Assembly: GCA_903822545.1 (NCBI GenBank)
Contig: CAIJPN010000012.1
Coordinates: forward strand, 1-60,722
Reading direction: 5' to 3'
Source: an uncultured Anaerolineae bacterium
GTDB lineage: Bacteria > Chloroflexota > Anaerolineae > Anaerolineales > Villigracilaceae
Length of the DNA stretch: 60,722 bases
Under the pieces are notes generated by a model that had not been told where the DNA came from, did not search any database, and saw nothing but the letters and a program-made list of their open reading frames with translations. This document shows positions 52,289-60,722 of this stretch, one piece after another. Numbering within the stretch: position 1 is the stretch's first letter; each line of letters begins with the position of its first letter. A program made the translations under genes and the position numbers.

Positions 52289-54364
52289 TCATGGGCGGTT
52301 TTTCATTAGCCAGTCTTGCACATCGATGATTTTATCTTCGGCGGATGGTTTCAGGCGTTTATATTTGCCGTCAGGCTGCATCAGGCGAGTGCGGGTATTA
52401 TCATGCAGGTAGCTTTCGAGCACCTGGTCGCGCAGGTAACGGATGTTGGCGGGGCTTTCGAGCGGGAAAACCACCTCCACGCGGTGATCCATGTTGCGCT
52501 CCATCAGGTCGGCAGAGCCAAGATAGATTTCTTCGCTGCCATTGTTGTGGAAGTAGTAAACGCGGCTGTGCTCGAGGTAGCGCCCAACGATGCTGGCTAC
52601 GCGGATATTTTCACTCATGCCGGGTACGCCGGGACGCAGGCAGCAGATGCCGCGTACCAGTAAATCGACTTTGACGCCAATCCGGGATGCTTCGTATAGC
52701 AGGTTGATCATTTTGGGGTCGACAACTGCGTTGGCTTTGAAGATGAGATGGGCTTTGTGCCCGGCTTTAGCGTGCTCCATTTCTCGGCGGATCAGGCCCT
52801 CCAGGCGCTGGCGCAGGTTGACGGGAGCCACCAGCAGTTTGTTGTAGTCGGTTTTGGTGGAATAACCGGTCAGGTAGTTGAACAAATCGGTGGCATCTGC
52901 GCCGATGGCTTCGTCGCAAGTGAAAAGCCCCAGGTCTTCATACATGCGGGCGGTGCTGGCGTTGTAGTTGCCGGTGGCAAGATGCAGGTAGCGGCGGATG
53001 CCTTCCCCTTCTTTGCGTACGACCAGCGCGATTTTGCTATGAGTTTTTAGCCCGAGCAGCCCGTACACCACATGCACCCCGGCCTGCTCCAGCGTGCGGG
53101 CCCAGCCGATGTTGGACTCTTCATCGAAACGGGCTTTTAGTTCCACCAGCACGGCCACCTGTTTGCCGCGCTCGGAGGCTTCGAGCAGCGCATCCACCAC
53201 CGGGGCGTTTGAACCTACGCGGTAGAGCGTCTGTTTGATGGCGAGCACGTTCGGGTCGCGGGCGGCAGCGTACAGGAAATCTACCACCGGGGCGAAAGAA
53301 TCATACGGGTGGTGAAGCAGCACGTTTCGCTCGCGGATGACATCAAAAAAGTCACCTGGCTCGCTGAGATTTTTCAGGATTTTTGGCAGGGCCGGGGTGT
53401 AGCTCTGGACTTTCAGTTCGTGCCGCTCAACGTTGTTGTAGATCTGCCACAGGTTGACCAATCCCAATGGGCCTTTGAGCACATACAGGTCGTTGCGGTT
53501 GATCTCCAGGTTTTCTACCAGCAAATCGCGGATATGGTTGGGCATGTTTTCATAGATGGCAACGTGCACCACCGACCCGAATTTCCGTTTACGGATGCTG
53601 GCCTGCATGGTTTCCAGCAAATCATCGGCTTCCAACTCCTGGATTTCCACATCGGCATCGCGGATGATGCGAAACGGATGTGCTGAGGCGATGTTCATGC
53701 CGGGGAACAGCGCCGACAGGTTGGCCGAAACAACCTGGTCGAGCCAGACAAAATAATGGTGGTGCGGAATGGTACCGTCTTTTTTGACGCTGCCGGACGA
53801 ACGCTTGATGGGCAGCAGGAAGGGCAGAGTATCGGGCATTTTGACGCGGGCAAATTTCTCGTTGCCTTTTTTGTCTTTGACCACAATCGCCAGGTTCAGG
53901 CTCAGGTTGGAAATGTGCGGGAAAGGGTGGCCCGGGTCAAGCGCCAGCGGTGTCAGCACGGGAAAAAGCACTTCGCGGAAATAAGCATCGGCTTTTTCTT
54001 TTTGGGGCGGGGTGAGCTGGGTGTAATCGAGAATGTGTATCCCGGCCTGGTCGAGCCGGCCAAGCAGTTTTTTATGATAGAAATCATAGGCTGAATCGTA
54101 CAGTTCTAACGCGGCCTTGCGGATGGCAGCCAGCACATCGGGCGGGATCATGCCGTCGATGGATTCTTTCATGATGCGGGCTTCTACCTGGCGGCGGATG
54201 CCAGAGACGCGTACCATGAAGAATTCATCCATGTTGGAGCCAAAAATGGCCAGGAATTTGAGCTGTTCAAGCAGCGGGTTGCGCTCATCCACGGCTTCTT
54301 CTAGCACGCGGCGCTGGAATTCGAGCAGGCTGAGTTCACGGTTAAGGTATGGACTGTCTGGCAT
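52289..54364 (-). CDS. ppk: Polyphosphate kinase 1
   Basis: 691 aa from the ATG at 54364, the normal PPK1 length; the open frame continues upstream across the repeat but is antisense to the next gene. It begins YLNRELSLLEFQRRVLEEA, a hallmark. The autophosphorylated His is in HLATGNYN, and the PLD-like C-terminal domains (KTHSKIALV, NNGSEEIYLGSADLM) are intact. It makes polyphosphate from ATP reversibly. GGGAG lies rather far (about 13 bases) upstream. The 5' leader contains the palindromic element. Confidence 0.96.
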   Translation of the reverse strand: MPDSPYLNRELSLLEFQRRVLEEAVDERNPLLEQLKFLAIFGSNMDEFFMVRVSGIRRQVEARIMKESIDGMIPPDVLAAIRKAALELYDSAYDFYHKKLLGRLDQAGIHILDYTQLTPPQKEKADAYFREVLFPVLTPLALDPGHPFPHISNLSLNLAIVVKDKKGNEKFARVKMPDTLPFLLPIKRSSGSVKKDGTIPHHHYFVWLDQVVSANLSALFPGMNIASAHPFRIIRDADVEIQELEADDLLETMQASIRKRKFGSVVHVAIYENMPNHIRDLLVENLEINRNDLYVLKGPLGLVNLWQIYNNVERHELKVQSYTPALPKILKNLSEPGDFFDVIRERNVLLHHPYDSFAPVVDFLYAAARDPNVLAIKQTLYRVGSNAPVVDALLEASERGKQVAVLVELKARFDEESNIGWARTLEQAGVHVVYGLLGLKTHSKIALVVRKEGEGIRRYLHLATGNYNASTARMYEDLGLFTCDEAIGADATDLFNYLTGYSTKTDYNKLLVAPVNLRQRLEGLIRREMEHAKAGHKAHLIFKANAVVDPKMINLLYEASRIGVKVDLLVRGICCLRPGVPGMSENIRVASIVGRYLEHSRVYYFHNNGSEEIYLGSADLMERNMDHRVEVVFPLESPANIRYLRDQVLESYLHDNTRTRLMQPDGKYKRLKPSAEDKIIDVQDWLMKNRP

Positions 54365-54378
54365 GATGAGTTCTTTCT

Positions 54379-54443
54379 CCCTCACCCCAACCCCTCTCCC
54401 GGCGGGAGAGGGGCCCCCTGTGGGGGAGGGCGGAGGGTGAGGG
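54379..54443. repeat. Three-arm palindromic element in the ppk leader
   Basis: CCCTCACCC/GGGTGAGGG ends (54379-54387/54435-54443) enclose CCCCTCTCCC/GGGAGAGGGG (54391-54400/54404-54413) and a CCCCC/GGGGG hairpin right after it. It belongs to the same family as 29-105 and 42157-42249. It would be transcribed in the ppk 5' leader. Confidence 0.8.
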
Positions 54444-54454
54444 TAATATCGCCG

Positions 54455-54460
54455 ATTATA
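54455..54460 (-). promoter_or_regulatory. ppk -10 box
   Basis: A perfect TATAAT on the minus strand, about 90 bases upstream of the ppk ATG and beyond the repeat. The -35 region is weak. Confidence 0.5.
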
Positions 54461-54489
54461 GGGCAAAAACCGGCTGCGCGGGTGAGTTT

Positions 54490-54498
54490 TGATATACT
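54490..54498 (+). promoter_or_regulatory. Extended -10 promoter of the ygjP-like gene
   Basis: TGATATACT (extended -10 TG plus TATACT, 54493-54498), with seven bases to the ATG at 54506. No Shine-Dalgarno sequence is present, so a leaderless mRNA is predicted. It is divergent from the ppk promoter. Confidence 0.6.
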
Positions 54499-54505
54499 TT
54501 GGCGC

Positions 54506-55186
54506 ATGTCCATCCCCAATGTTGATGAAATTATCCGCACGCGGCGCAAGACGATTGCCATTATCGTGCAGCGCGGTGGCAAGGTGGTGGTGCGCGCGCC
54601 GGTACGGGCAACGGAAGTGAGCATCCGCCGATTTGTTGAATCCAAAAGCGGGTGGATTGCCGAGAAGAAGGCTCAGGCGGCCAAAATGCCGCTGGTAACG
54701 GGGAAAAGTTTCCAGGGCGGTGAGATGTTCTTGCTGCTCGGGAAGGAGTATCCGCTCAGGCTGGTGGAAAGCCAGAAAACCGCGCTCACTTTCCAGGATG
54801 GATTTTTCCTGAGAAAAAATACCGCGCTGAAAGCGAAATCCGCTTTTGAGAAGTGGTACAAAACCCGGGCGCTGGAAATCCTGACCGAGCGGGTGGATTT
54901 CTTCGCCCGCAAGTTTGGCCTGCGCTACGAGAAAATCCGCATCAGCTCGGCGCGGACGCGCTGGGGCTCGTGCAGCGCGCGCGGGACGTTGAGCTTTACC
55001 TGGCGGTTGGTGATGGCCCCGCTGGATGTGGTTGATTATGTAGTCATCCACGAACTGGCACATTTGCGCGTGCGCAATCATTCGGCGGTTTTTTGGGCCG
55101 AGGTGGCGCGGATGATGCCGGATTTTAAGCCACGCCTGGGCTGGCTGCGCAAAAACGGGCAATTCCTGACGCTGGATGGTGAGTGA
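54506..55186 (+). CDS. YgjP-like (DUF45/M48-type) metallopeptidase
   Basis: 226 aa. The zinc motif is VIHELAHLRVRNHS (HELAH with a further His), preceded by RISSARTRWGSCSARGTLSF, both diagnostic of the YgjP/DUF45 metal-dependent hydrolases. No signal peptide is seen, so it is cytoplasmic. The ATG at 54506 is chosen over a longer frame that runs through the repeat and promoter. Its stop overlaps the next ATG (TGATG). Confidence 0.92.
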   Translation: MSIPNVDEIIRTRRKTIAIIVQRGGKVVVRAPVRATEVSIRRFVESKSGWIAEKKAQAAKMPLVTGKSFQGGEMFLLLGKEYPLRLVESQKTALTFQDGFFLRKNTALKAKSAFEKWYKTRALEILTERVDFFARKFGLRYEKIRISSARTRWGSCSARGTLSFTWRLVMAPLDVVDYVVIHELAHLRVRNHSAVFWAEVARMMPDFKPRLGWLRKNGQFLTLDGE

Positions 55187-55698
55187 TGAGAACCGGGTTT
55201 TTATCTCCAAAACTGGAAGTGCGTATGACGCCCGAAAAAGGCGGTTTTGCGGTGTTTGCGTGCCAGTCTGTGGCAAAAGATGAGCTGCTGGCGATGTGGG
55301 GCGGGCGTGTCTCATTGCTGGAGGATGTGCTGGCATTGCCGCGCGAGCAGCAGGGGCACACCATCCAAATTTACGATAACCTGTACCTGACCCCTGAAAC
55401 GATGGACGAACCCGCTGATTATGTCAACCACTCTTGCGACCCTAACTGTGGATTGTGGGGACAGGTGGGGCTGGTGGCGATGCGCGCGATTGCGCCGGGC
55501 GAGGAAATCACGTTCGATTACGCCATGGCGGATAGCAGTTCGTTCGATGAGTTCGAGTGCGCCTGTGGTACGCCAAGCTGCCGGGGGCGGGTGGCTGGCA
55601 GCGATTGGACGCGCCGCGAGCTTTGGGCCCGTTATGATGGCTATTTTTCGGCCTATTTACAGCGCAAAATCGATCAGATGCGCGGTAGGGTTGAGTAG
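55186..55698 (+). CDS. SET-domain protein lysine methyltransferase-like
   Basis: 170 aa from the ATG at 55186; a GTG at 55183 would add one residue. The SET motifs are present: GGFAVFACQSVAKDELL at the SAM side, YVNHSCDPNCGLW (NHSCxPN), GEEITFDYA, and a post-SET CxC-type cluster (CACGTPSCRG). These are normally found in eukaryotic histone methyltransferases but also in some bacteria. The active-site Tyr and the Cys cluster are intact, so it is probably active. The protein substrate is unknown. It is coupled to the YgjP peptidase. Confidence 0.9.
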   Translation: MRTGFLSPKLEVRMTPEKGGFAVFACQSVAKDELLAMWGGRVSLLEDVLALPREQQGHTIQIYDNLYLTPETMDEPADYVNHSCDPNCGLWGQVGLVAMRAIAPGEEITFDYAMADSSSFDEFECACGTPSCRGRVAGSDWTRRELWARYDGYFSAYLQRKIDQMRGRVE

Positions 55699-55851
55699 GA
55701 CTGGTTTAACAACCTGATACTTTGCGCAACACAGCCAAACCATAACGCGAATTGCGCAAATTTGGCAAATTACGCGAGTAAATTTCTGGACAGGCAAATC
55801 GCCAGATGTTGGGAAGCAGGATAAAATTGATGTTAGAAAAGGAGAATTTTT

Positions 55852-56277
55852 ATGGAAAAAAAGTTGTTACGCACCCTCGATCCGACCACGAAGGGCGGCA
55901 GGGAGTTCAAAGCCCCCAAGCATACTGCCCAGCAAAGCAAAAATGCCGATAAAAGCCAGGAAATTGCTATCGTGCTGCCCGATGGGCTGGATGTATCTGA
56001 TGTGTCGGTGGAGTTGTTGAGCCTGGATACCCTGCCTGGGGATATGAATATTACCTGGGTAAACTTTTTTACTGTCAAAAAGAACAACAAACCACTTGAT
56101 GGGGTAAGTTATTCAGTTTTCCTACCGGATGATTATTTTAAGGCCGGGCGCAAGTTTTTTGCACATGATGGCAAGACGGTGCGTGATGATATTGAACTTG
56201 AACGCAGCGAGCGCACTGGCACAGTGAAGGTGACTTTTAATTTTGGTGATCCCGCAACGGGCTGGGGCGAGCGTTAG
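55852..56277 (+). CDS. Hypothetical protein
   Basis: 141 aa. The ATG has AAAGGAG upstream, and the next gene stops directly against its stop codon. The sequence starts with a basic stretch (MEKKLLRTLDPTTKGGREF), then alternates short beta-like segments with charged residues (DVSDVSVELLSLDTL, VKVTFNFGDP). I recognise no family and no transmembrane or signal sequence. It is preceded by about 150 bases without features. Confidence 0.7.
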   Translation: MEKKLLRTLDPTTKGGREFKAPKHTAQQSKNADKSQEIAIVLPDGLDVSDVSVELLSLDTLPGDMNITWVNFFTVKKNNKPLDGVSYSVFLPDDYFKAGRKFFAHDGKTVRDDIELERSERTGTVKVTFNFGDPATGWGER

Positions 56278-59200
56278 TTAACCTCCAGCCAAATCACGAA
56301 TAGCCCGGCGCCAGGGTACGTTTTCGATTATCCTGCGCCGGGTTTCTGCATCGGTGATGGTGACGAGGCTGTTGGTGAGGTAATCGTAGCCGTTTTGGGC
56401 GATCCATGCGGCCCGGGGGTCTTTGACTTTTTCCAACACAAGGTAACAGGTGTGGAATATGCGCAGGGGTTCTTCTGCGCCGTCGAATGTGCCGCCCGCT
56501 GCCCAGTGGGACAGAATGGTTTCGGTTTGTGCCAGGGCTTCATCGATGTCACCAGCTGCCAGGGCGGTTTGCGCCAGCCCGGCCAGGGCCTCCATGCGCA
56601 GGTTGGGCTGGCCGGTTTCTTGCCGGATGGCTGCCGAAGCGTTGAAGGCTGAGCGGGCCTCGTCGAGTCGGTTGTCTAGCAGCAGGCCAAATCCCATGAA
56701 AAGCTGGGCCCAGCCTTCTGCGGGTTGGTCATTGAGGCTGCGGGCCAGTTCCAAACCCTGGCGGGCATATTCAATGGCCGGGGTCGGCTGTTGTTCGTAC
56801 CCGGCGATGGCGCTCAGGTTGATGAGTGTGTAGGCTACAGGGTAGCGATTGTCAGTTTCACGGGAGATTGCCAGGGCGCGCAGCTGGTATTCGCGGGCTG
56901 CACTGAATTCGCCCAGCAGGCCAGCCACCCAGCCGAGGTTACCGAGCACCAATCCCTGGCCGGGGCGATTGCTGATCTGGCGGGCAAGCTCATAGGATTG
57001 TTCAAAATATGCGCGGGCTGCCAGGTATTGCCCGCTGGCGGCTGTCAGTTTGCCGAGGTTGTTGAGTGCCTGGGCCTGGTAGTAGTGATTTTCAGTCTGG
57101 CGGGCAATTTTGAGCCCGCGGGAGTAATGACGCATGGCGGTTTCGATATCACCCGGACCGGTGCGTTCGGTGTAGATTAGTCCCAAGCCGTTGTTTAGCA
57201 ATGCTTGCTGGTCGATACTGGCAATTTTTTCGGCCAGTTTGAGCGCCTGGTGGCCTATGGACAGGGCTTCTTCAAACCTGCCGAGCCGCGAAAGCGCCTG
57301 GGCGGCGGAATGCCGGATTTCTACGAGCAGGTTATCTTCGCCGCTGCTGTGCGCCAGGGGTTCGGTCAGTTTAACCAGGGCGATAACATCATCCCAGCGC
57401 GCGGATGAATGATAAAGGTCAATGCGCTGGGAAAGGGCCTGGGCTTTTAGCGCGTTATCTTGTAGTTTTTCGGCAAGGTCGGTTAGGGTATCAATATCGG
57501 CCAGGCGCAGATCTGGTTTACCCTGCCAGGCATAGACCCGGACGCGGTTTTTGAGTAGTTGGTATTGACTGCGCAGGTCTTGAGCGGGGGTGAGGGCCAG
57601 GGCGCGGGTGAAGTAGTCTTGGGCCTGGGTGAGCTGGTAGGTGTTAAGGGCTTCCTTGCCGGCCAGCTCAAGATATGTGAGCGCTTTTTCATCCAGGTGA
57701 CCCTGTTCGGCATGGTAGGCCAGCTCACCAAAGTGCGCATTGAGATCGTCAGCGTAGACGTTTTCCAGGGCATCGAGGGCGATGGCATGCAGTTTGTTAA
57801 TGCGATTGCGCATCTGCATGGAGTAGGCGGCATCGCGCAGCAGGGCGTGCTTGAAGATGTAGCGGATTTGGTTGACTGGCTGCCAGATGGCGGCTTTCTC
57901 GGCTTCGGATACTTTCTGGTTGATTTCGGCATCCTGGCTGAGCATGTGCGCCAGGATGCTGACCTCGAACTCTCGCCCCAGCACCGAGGCTGTCTGAATG
58001 ACTTCTTTTACCTGGTGGGTTAATTGGTCGAGACGGGCGATCAGCACGGTGTTGATATCAGATGGAAGCAGGGTTTTTTGCCAGCCTGGAACCAATCCCC
58101 AGCTGCCCAGCTCTTGCTGTACCAGGTGTTTTTCTTCCTGGAGATAACGCAGGAGTTGTTCGGCAAAGAATGGGTTGCCATCTGAGTTTTCTTGCAGCAG
58201 GTCGCGCAAGCGGTTGTCGACGGGGCCATTGAGAATGGATTGTGCCAGGGTTTCGAGTATTTTGCCTGGCAGCCCGCCCAGGACAATCGTCTGGTCGGCC
58301 AGGGCGATGGAGCTTTGGGCATCGGGGCGAGTGGCAAGCAAGATGGCGACCGGGTAGGCGATGTGTTCTTCGGATGTGAGTGCGCGCTTCAGGTAGGTGA
58401 TGAAGATACGCGAATCGTCATCCAGGTAGTGGGCATCTTCAATCAGCAGGATGATTGGGCGGCGCAGGCTTTCGGCTTTGATGAGGGCGATCAGGGCGGC
58501 GCGGGTGCTGTTGTAACGGTTGGGGGCATCCAGTTTTTCGTAGAGAGAATCAGGCCAGTAGATATCGAGCAGGGCGGCCAGGAAGGATGTGGCGTGATGC
58601 AGCTCGTCGATCAGATCACTGTTGGGGGTGATGCGAATGAGTTCTTGCAGCAGGGTTTCCAGTTTTTGGCGAGCTGTTTCGGGGCTGGTGGCTGGGTCAA
58701 TATCAAAGTAGTGGCGGATGGCGTACCGAAAGGGGTTGAAGGAGTGGCGTAAAATCTGGTCAGACTGGCAGCGCAACCATTGAACCGGGTTTTTCTTGAA
58801 GATGGGGGAGCGCCGGAATTCGTAGAGCAGGCGGCTTTTGCCGATGCCTGGTTCGCCAATGATGGCCGTCGCCCCGGCGAATTTCTTTTCCCAGATGGTG
58901 GTGATAAATTGTTCCATCTGTGACAGTTCGGTGGCGCGCCCGAGCATTTCTCCCTGGAAGAATCGTTCGGGCTCGGGTTTGCGCCCGCGCAGGGTGTAAA
59001 CGGTTTGTTTTTGGGAAAAGCCTTTGAAGCTGAATTCCCCGGTTTCTACCAGGTCGAAGTGCTTGTAAACGCGCTGGTAGATACGCTCATCAACCCAAAA
59101 CTGCCCGCGTGGGGCGCGGATCATCAGGCGGGCTGCCAGGTTGATGCCGCGTCCGTAGCAGGTGAAAAATTCAGCCAGTTCACTGCCGATGTAGCCAGCA

Positions 59201-60183
59201 TTAGCGATGTAGTAGGTGATCCCGGCGGTGATGGTGTGGGGGATAAGTTTCTGGAGTTCGATGACGAAGTTGAGCGCCCGGCCAATGTCGTTTTCGTAAG
59301 TGACAGGTGCGCCCCAGAAGAGGATGATATTGCAGCCTTTGTCTCCAAAGTCGATGCGTCCGATCAGCCCGGCATATTTTTGCTGGAGATCGAAGATGTG
59401 GTAGATGATCTGGCGCAGGTCAGGGTCGGGCAGGTCGGGGAGGCTGAGAAACAGGTTGACGGCGTAGCGAAATTCTGAGCGAAGTTCCTGGCGAAGCAGT
59501 TCGGGGTCGAAAACTTGTTGGATTTTTGGGTCAACAGCGTCAGGGCGGATGGTGCGGGGAGTCGCTGCCGGGACGAGCAGGGATTTGAGCAGGTGGTAAT
59601 TGCCCAGGGGGGTGACATCCAAAAATCCCTGGAATTGTTGGTAGAACGCTGTATCGAGGATGACCTGCCCGGCGCTGGCGAGATGTTCCGCTTTGGCAGC
59701 ATCTTCCACCGGGCCGCCGCGAAAGTAGTAGGTGGCGCGCCGCTGGTCACGCGATGAAAGGATGCCCCATTCGGCTGTGCCGCTCGAAATGCCAATTTTT
59801 GCGGTGATGGGAAAGTCGCCGTAGGCGGTGTGGTAGGTGGGGTTCTGGCGCAGGTGTTGTTGGATGAGCATGGCGGCGGTGAGGGCGCGCAGCGCAGCTC
59901 GGTCTGGGTTGTTGCGATGCGGGAACAGGGCGGTGAAGGCATCTCCTGCGAAGGAGGCTACAAAGCCTTGTTGGGCAAAGATGTGGCGCAAGATTGGCTC
60001 AAAAACCTGGCGCATGAGAATGGCCAGGGCTTCTGACCCATGCTGGCTGTGACGCATGAGGGTGTCGGTGATGGTGGAGAAGCCGCTGATATCGAGGAAT
60101 ATGCCAACCGCATCCAGGCTGCCCTTGTAGCGGCCTGCGCGGTAGTTTTGGGTGATGATTTTGGGGGTAAGGCGGTGTGCCAT
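56278..60183 (-). CDS. Tandem class III cyclase / AAA ATPase / TPR protein
   Basis: 1301 aa. Residues about 24-170 are a class III nucleotidyl cyclase domain with both metal Asp (FLDISGF at 31 and FAGDAF at 81). Residues about 235-390 are a second, more divergent cyclase fold. Residues about 410-800 are an AAA_16-type ATPase with Walker A GEPGIGKS (about 442-449) and Walker B ILLIEDAHYLDDD (about 577-589). The last 480 residues are TPR repeats. The order cyclase-cyclase-ATPase-TPR is that of animal soluble adenylyl cyclase. It has no transmembrane segment. It is convergent with the hypothetical gene, the stops touching. Whether it makes cAMP or is only a signalling scaffold cannot be told from sequence. 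Confidence 0.9.
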   Translation of the reverse strand: MAHRLTPKIITQNYRAGRYKGSLDAVGIFLDISGFSTITDTLMRHSQHGSEALAILMRQVFEPILRHIFAQQGFVASFAGDAFTALFPHRNNPDRAALRALTAAMLIQQHLRQNPTYHTAYGDFPITAKIGISSGTAEWGILSSRDQRRATYYFRGGPVEDAAKAEHLASAGQVILDTAFYQQFQGFLDVTPLGNYHLLKSLLVPAATPRTIRPDAVDPKIQQVFDPELLRQELRSEFRYAVNLFLSLPDLPDPDLRQIIYHIFDLQQKYAGLIGRIDFGDKGCNIILFWGAPVTYENDIGRALNFVIELQKLIPHTITAGITYYIANAGYIGSELAEFFTCYGRGINLAARLMIRAPRGQFWVDERIYQRVYKHFDLVETGEFSFKGFSQKQTVYTLRGRKPEPERFFQGEMLGRATELSQMEQFITTIWEKKFAGATAIIGEPGIGKSRLLYEFRRSPIFKKNPVQWLRCQSDQILRHSFNPFRYAIRHYFDIDPATSPETARQKLETLLQELIRITPNSDLIDELHHATSFLAALLDIYWPDSLYEKLDAPNRYNSTRAALIALIKAESLRRPIILLIEDAHYLDDDSRIFITYLKRALTSEEHIAYPVAILLATRPDAQSSIALADQTIVLGGLPGKILETLAQSILNGPVDNRLRDLLQENSDGNPFFAEQLLRYLQEEKHLVQQELGSWGLVPGWQKTLLPSDINTVLIARLDQLTHQVKEVIQTASVLGREFEVSILAHMLSQDAEINQKVSEAEKAAIWQPVNQIRYIFKHALLRDAAYSMQMRNRINKLHAIALDALENVYADDLNAHFGELAYHAEQGHLDEKALTYLELAGKEALNTYQLTQAQDYFTRALALTPAQDLRSQYQLLKNRVRVYAWQGKPDLRLADIDTLTDLAEKLQDNALKAQALSQRIDLYHSSARWDDVIALVKLTEPLAHSSGEDNLLVEIRHSAAQALSRLGRFEEALSIGHQALKLAEKIASIDQQALLNNGLGLIYTERTGPGDIETAMRHYSRGLKIARQTENHYYQAQALNNLGKLTAASGQYLAARAYFEQSYELARQISNRPGQGLVLGNLGWVAGLLGEFSAAREYQLRALAISRETDNRYPVAYTLINLSAIAGYEQQPTPAIEYARQGLELARSLNDQPAEGWAQLFMGFGLLLDNRLDEARSAFNASAAIRQETGQPNLRMEALAGLAQTALAAGDIDEALAQTETILSHWAAGGTFDGAEEPLRIFHTCYLVLEKVKDPRAAWIAQNGYDYLTNSLVTITDAETRRRIIENVPWRRAIRDLAGG

Positions 60184-60274
60184 GGATTCCTGGGTTTTAT
60201 CGTGCCTGCGCTCAAAAATTGCGTTTTTAGCCCGGGGACTGTATGCTCTTTTGAATTTGCGGGTATAACATCTT

Positions 60275-60299
60275 AAGGCTGGTAAATTTTACCAGCCTT
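60275..60299. repeat. Perfect 12-bp palindrome upstream of the carotenoid gene
   Basis: AAGGCTGGTAAA (60275-60286) and TTTACCAGCCTT (60288-60299) form a perfect inverted repeat around one base. It could be an operator or a hairpin. The gap 60184-60408 shows no gene. Confidence 0.55.
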
Positions 60300-60408
60300 G
60301 TCTGTATGTGCCGGGCTTTTTGCAGGAGGGCTGGGGCTGGTGGATTTGCTCCCGGGCCTTTCTATTTTGGATAGCAACTGATGGCCTTTATCCCGTTTAA
60401 TCGAGGCT

Positions 60409-60722
60409 ATGAAACAAGCCTTTCATGCCATCCGTTACCCGCGCTCGACGCTCGCTCCAATTTTTTCGTGGGTGCTGACGATGATTTCACTGCCAATCTT
60501 GGGGTGGATCTTGGGCGAGGATTATCTCTTGCGCGGGATGTCTTTCGGCGTGCTGATGCAGGCTGCTGTGGTGCTGTTGGTTTTGTACTACGCCTGGGGT
60601 TTTTGGCGCACGCTGAAAACTTTCTCCATCGTTGTGGTGCTATCTTACCTGGCAGAGCTGCTCGGATCATCAACCGGTATCCCGTTTGGGAAATATCACT
60701 ACACTGACCTGCTCCAGCCGCA
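60409..60722 (+). CDS. Carotenoid biosynthesis (CruF/DUF422-like) protein, 5' part
   Basis: The frame runs off the window end after 104 codons. Hydrophobic helices follow MKQAFHAIRYPRS; the phrase LAELLGSSTGIPFGKYHYTD is the hallmark of the DUF422/CruF family of membrane C-1,2 hydratases of carotenoid pathways. GAGG precedes the ATG. The rest lies outside the window. Confidence 0.75.
   Translation, partial: MKQAFHAIRYPRSTLAPIFSWVLTMISLPILGWILGEDYLLRGMSFGVLMQAAVVLLVLYYAWGFWRTLKTFSIVVVLSYLAELLGSSTGIPFGKYHYTDLLQP

Noticed and set aside
52289-55336. A 1015-residue open frame for polyphosphate kinase
   Set aside because: The first 324 codons run antisense through the ygjP-like gene and the palindromic repeat. 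The family N-terminus begins at the ATG at 54364, giving the normal length.

Overview
The window reads like a chromosomal segment of a Chloroflexota bacterium, probably class Anaerolineae. This is inferred from gene style, not from a marker gene: moderately GC-rich DNA, Thr/Pro-rich lipoproteins, Ser/Thr kinases, 7TM-type sensor kinases, AAA-TPR signalling proteins, a complete Liv-type ABC transporter, and many short palindromic repeats. I see no rRNA, tRNA, CRISPR array, transposase or prophage. The sequence is mostly housekeeping and signalling genes, tightly packed on both strands.

Layout. 0.2-3 kb: an SRPBCC-PDZ-DinB fusion and a secreted protein. 3-8.3 kb: a two-gene AAA ATPase/TPR cassette, divergent from a Ser/Thr kinase fused to a decayed NarX-like kinase core and a LuxR HTH. 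8.4-15.1 kb: an orphan TadA/CpaF ATPase, ftsH, xthA, a lone receiver protein, a DUF192 protein, a LysM-M23 peptidase and a cyclic-nucleotide-binding protein. 15.3-20.9 kb: a complete branched-chain amino-acid ABC transporter (binding protein, LivH, LivM, LivG, LivF). 21-24.6 kb: an ornithine-cyclodeaminase-family enzyme, a DAO-family flavoprotein and CinA. 24.6-33.2 kb: YkgJ-type protein, pyrG, xseA-xseB, a DUF212 membrane protein, a lipoprotein and murJ. 33.4-38.9 kb: hydrolases, a second DAO flavoprotein and an SH3b lipoprotein. 39-47 kb: a membrane diguanylate cyclase, a PPOX protein, a UvrD-type helicase, a frameshifted small gene, a second cyclic-nucleotide-binding protein, an orphan histidine kinase and an ABM monooxygenase. 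47-52.3 kb: the histidine operon hisG-hisD-hisC-hisB-hisA on the minus strand. 52.3-60.7 kb: ppk1, a YgjP peptidase coupled to a SET-domain protein, a hypothetical, a giant tandem-cyclase/AAA/TPR protein, and the start of a carotenoid-biosynthesis (CruF-like) gene.

The strongest unlisted signal lies upstream of hisG. A sigma70-type promoter is followed almost at once by a 22-codon ORF with the run His-His-Asn-His-His, then an intrinsic terminator whose 5' arm can pair instead with the 3' part of the leader ORF. This is the layout of a histidine-leader transcription attenuator. The same operon is loaded with unrelated palindromic repeats between genes and inside the hisC and hisD reading frames. 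The helicase gene likewise carries an in-frame copy of a palindromic element that also occurs upstream of ppk and at the window start.

Several promoters (kinase, xseA, murJ, ygjP, his leader) put the predicted transcription start at or within a few bases of the ATG, suggesting leaderless mRNAs. The window also holds a possible cyclic-nucleotide circuit (one large class III cyclase, two stand-alone binding domains) and an orphan two-component pair (receiver at 12.3 kb, kinase at 44.9 kb).
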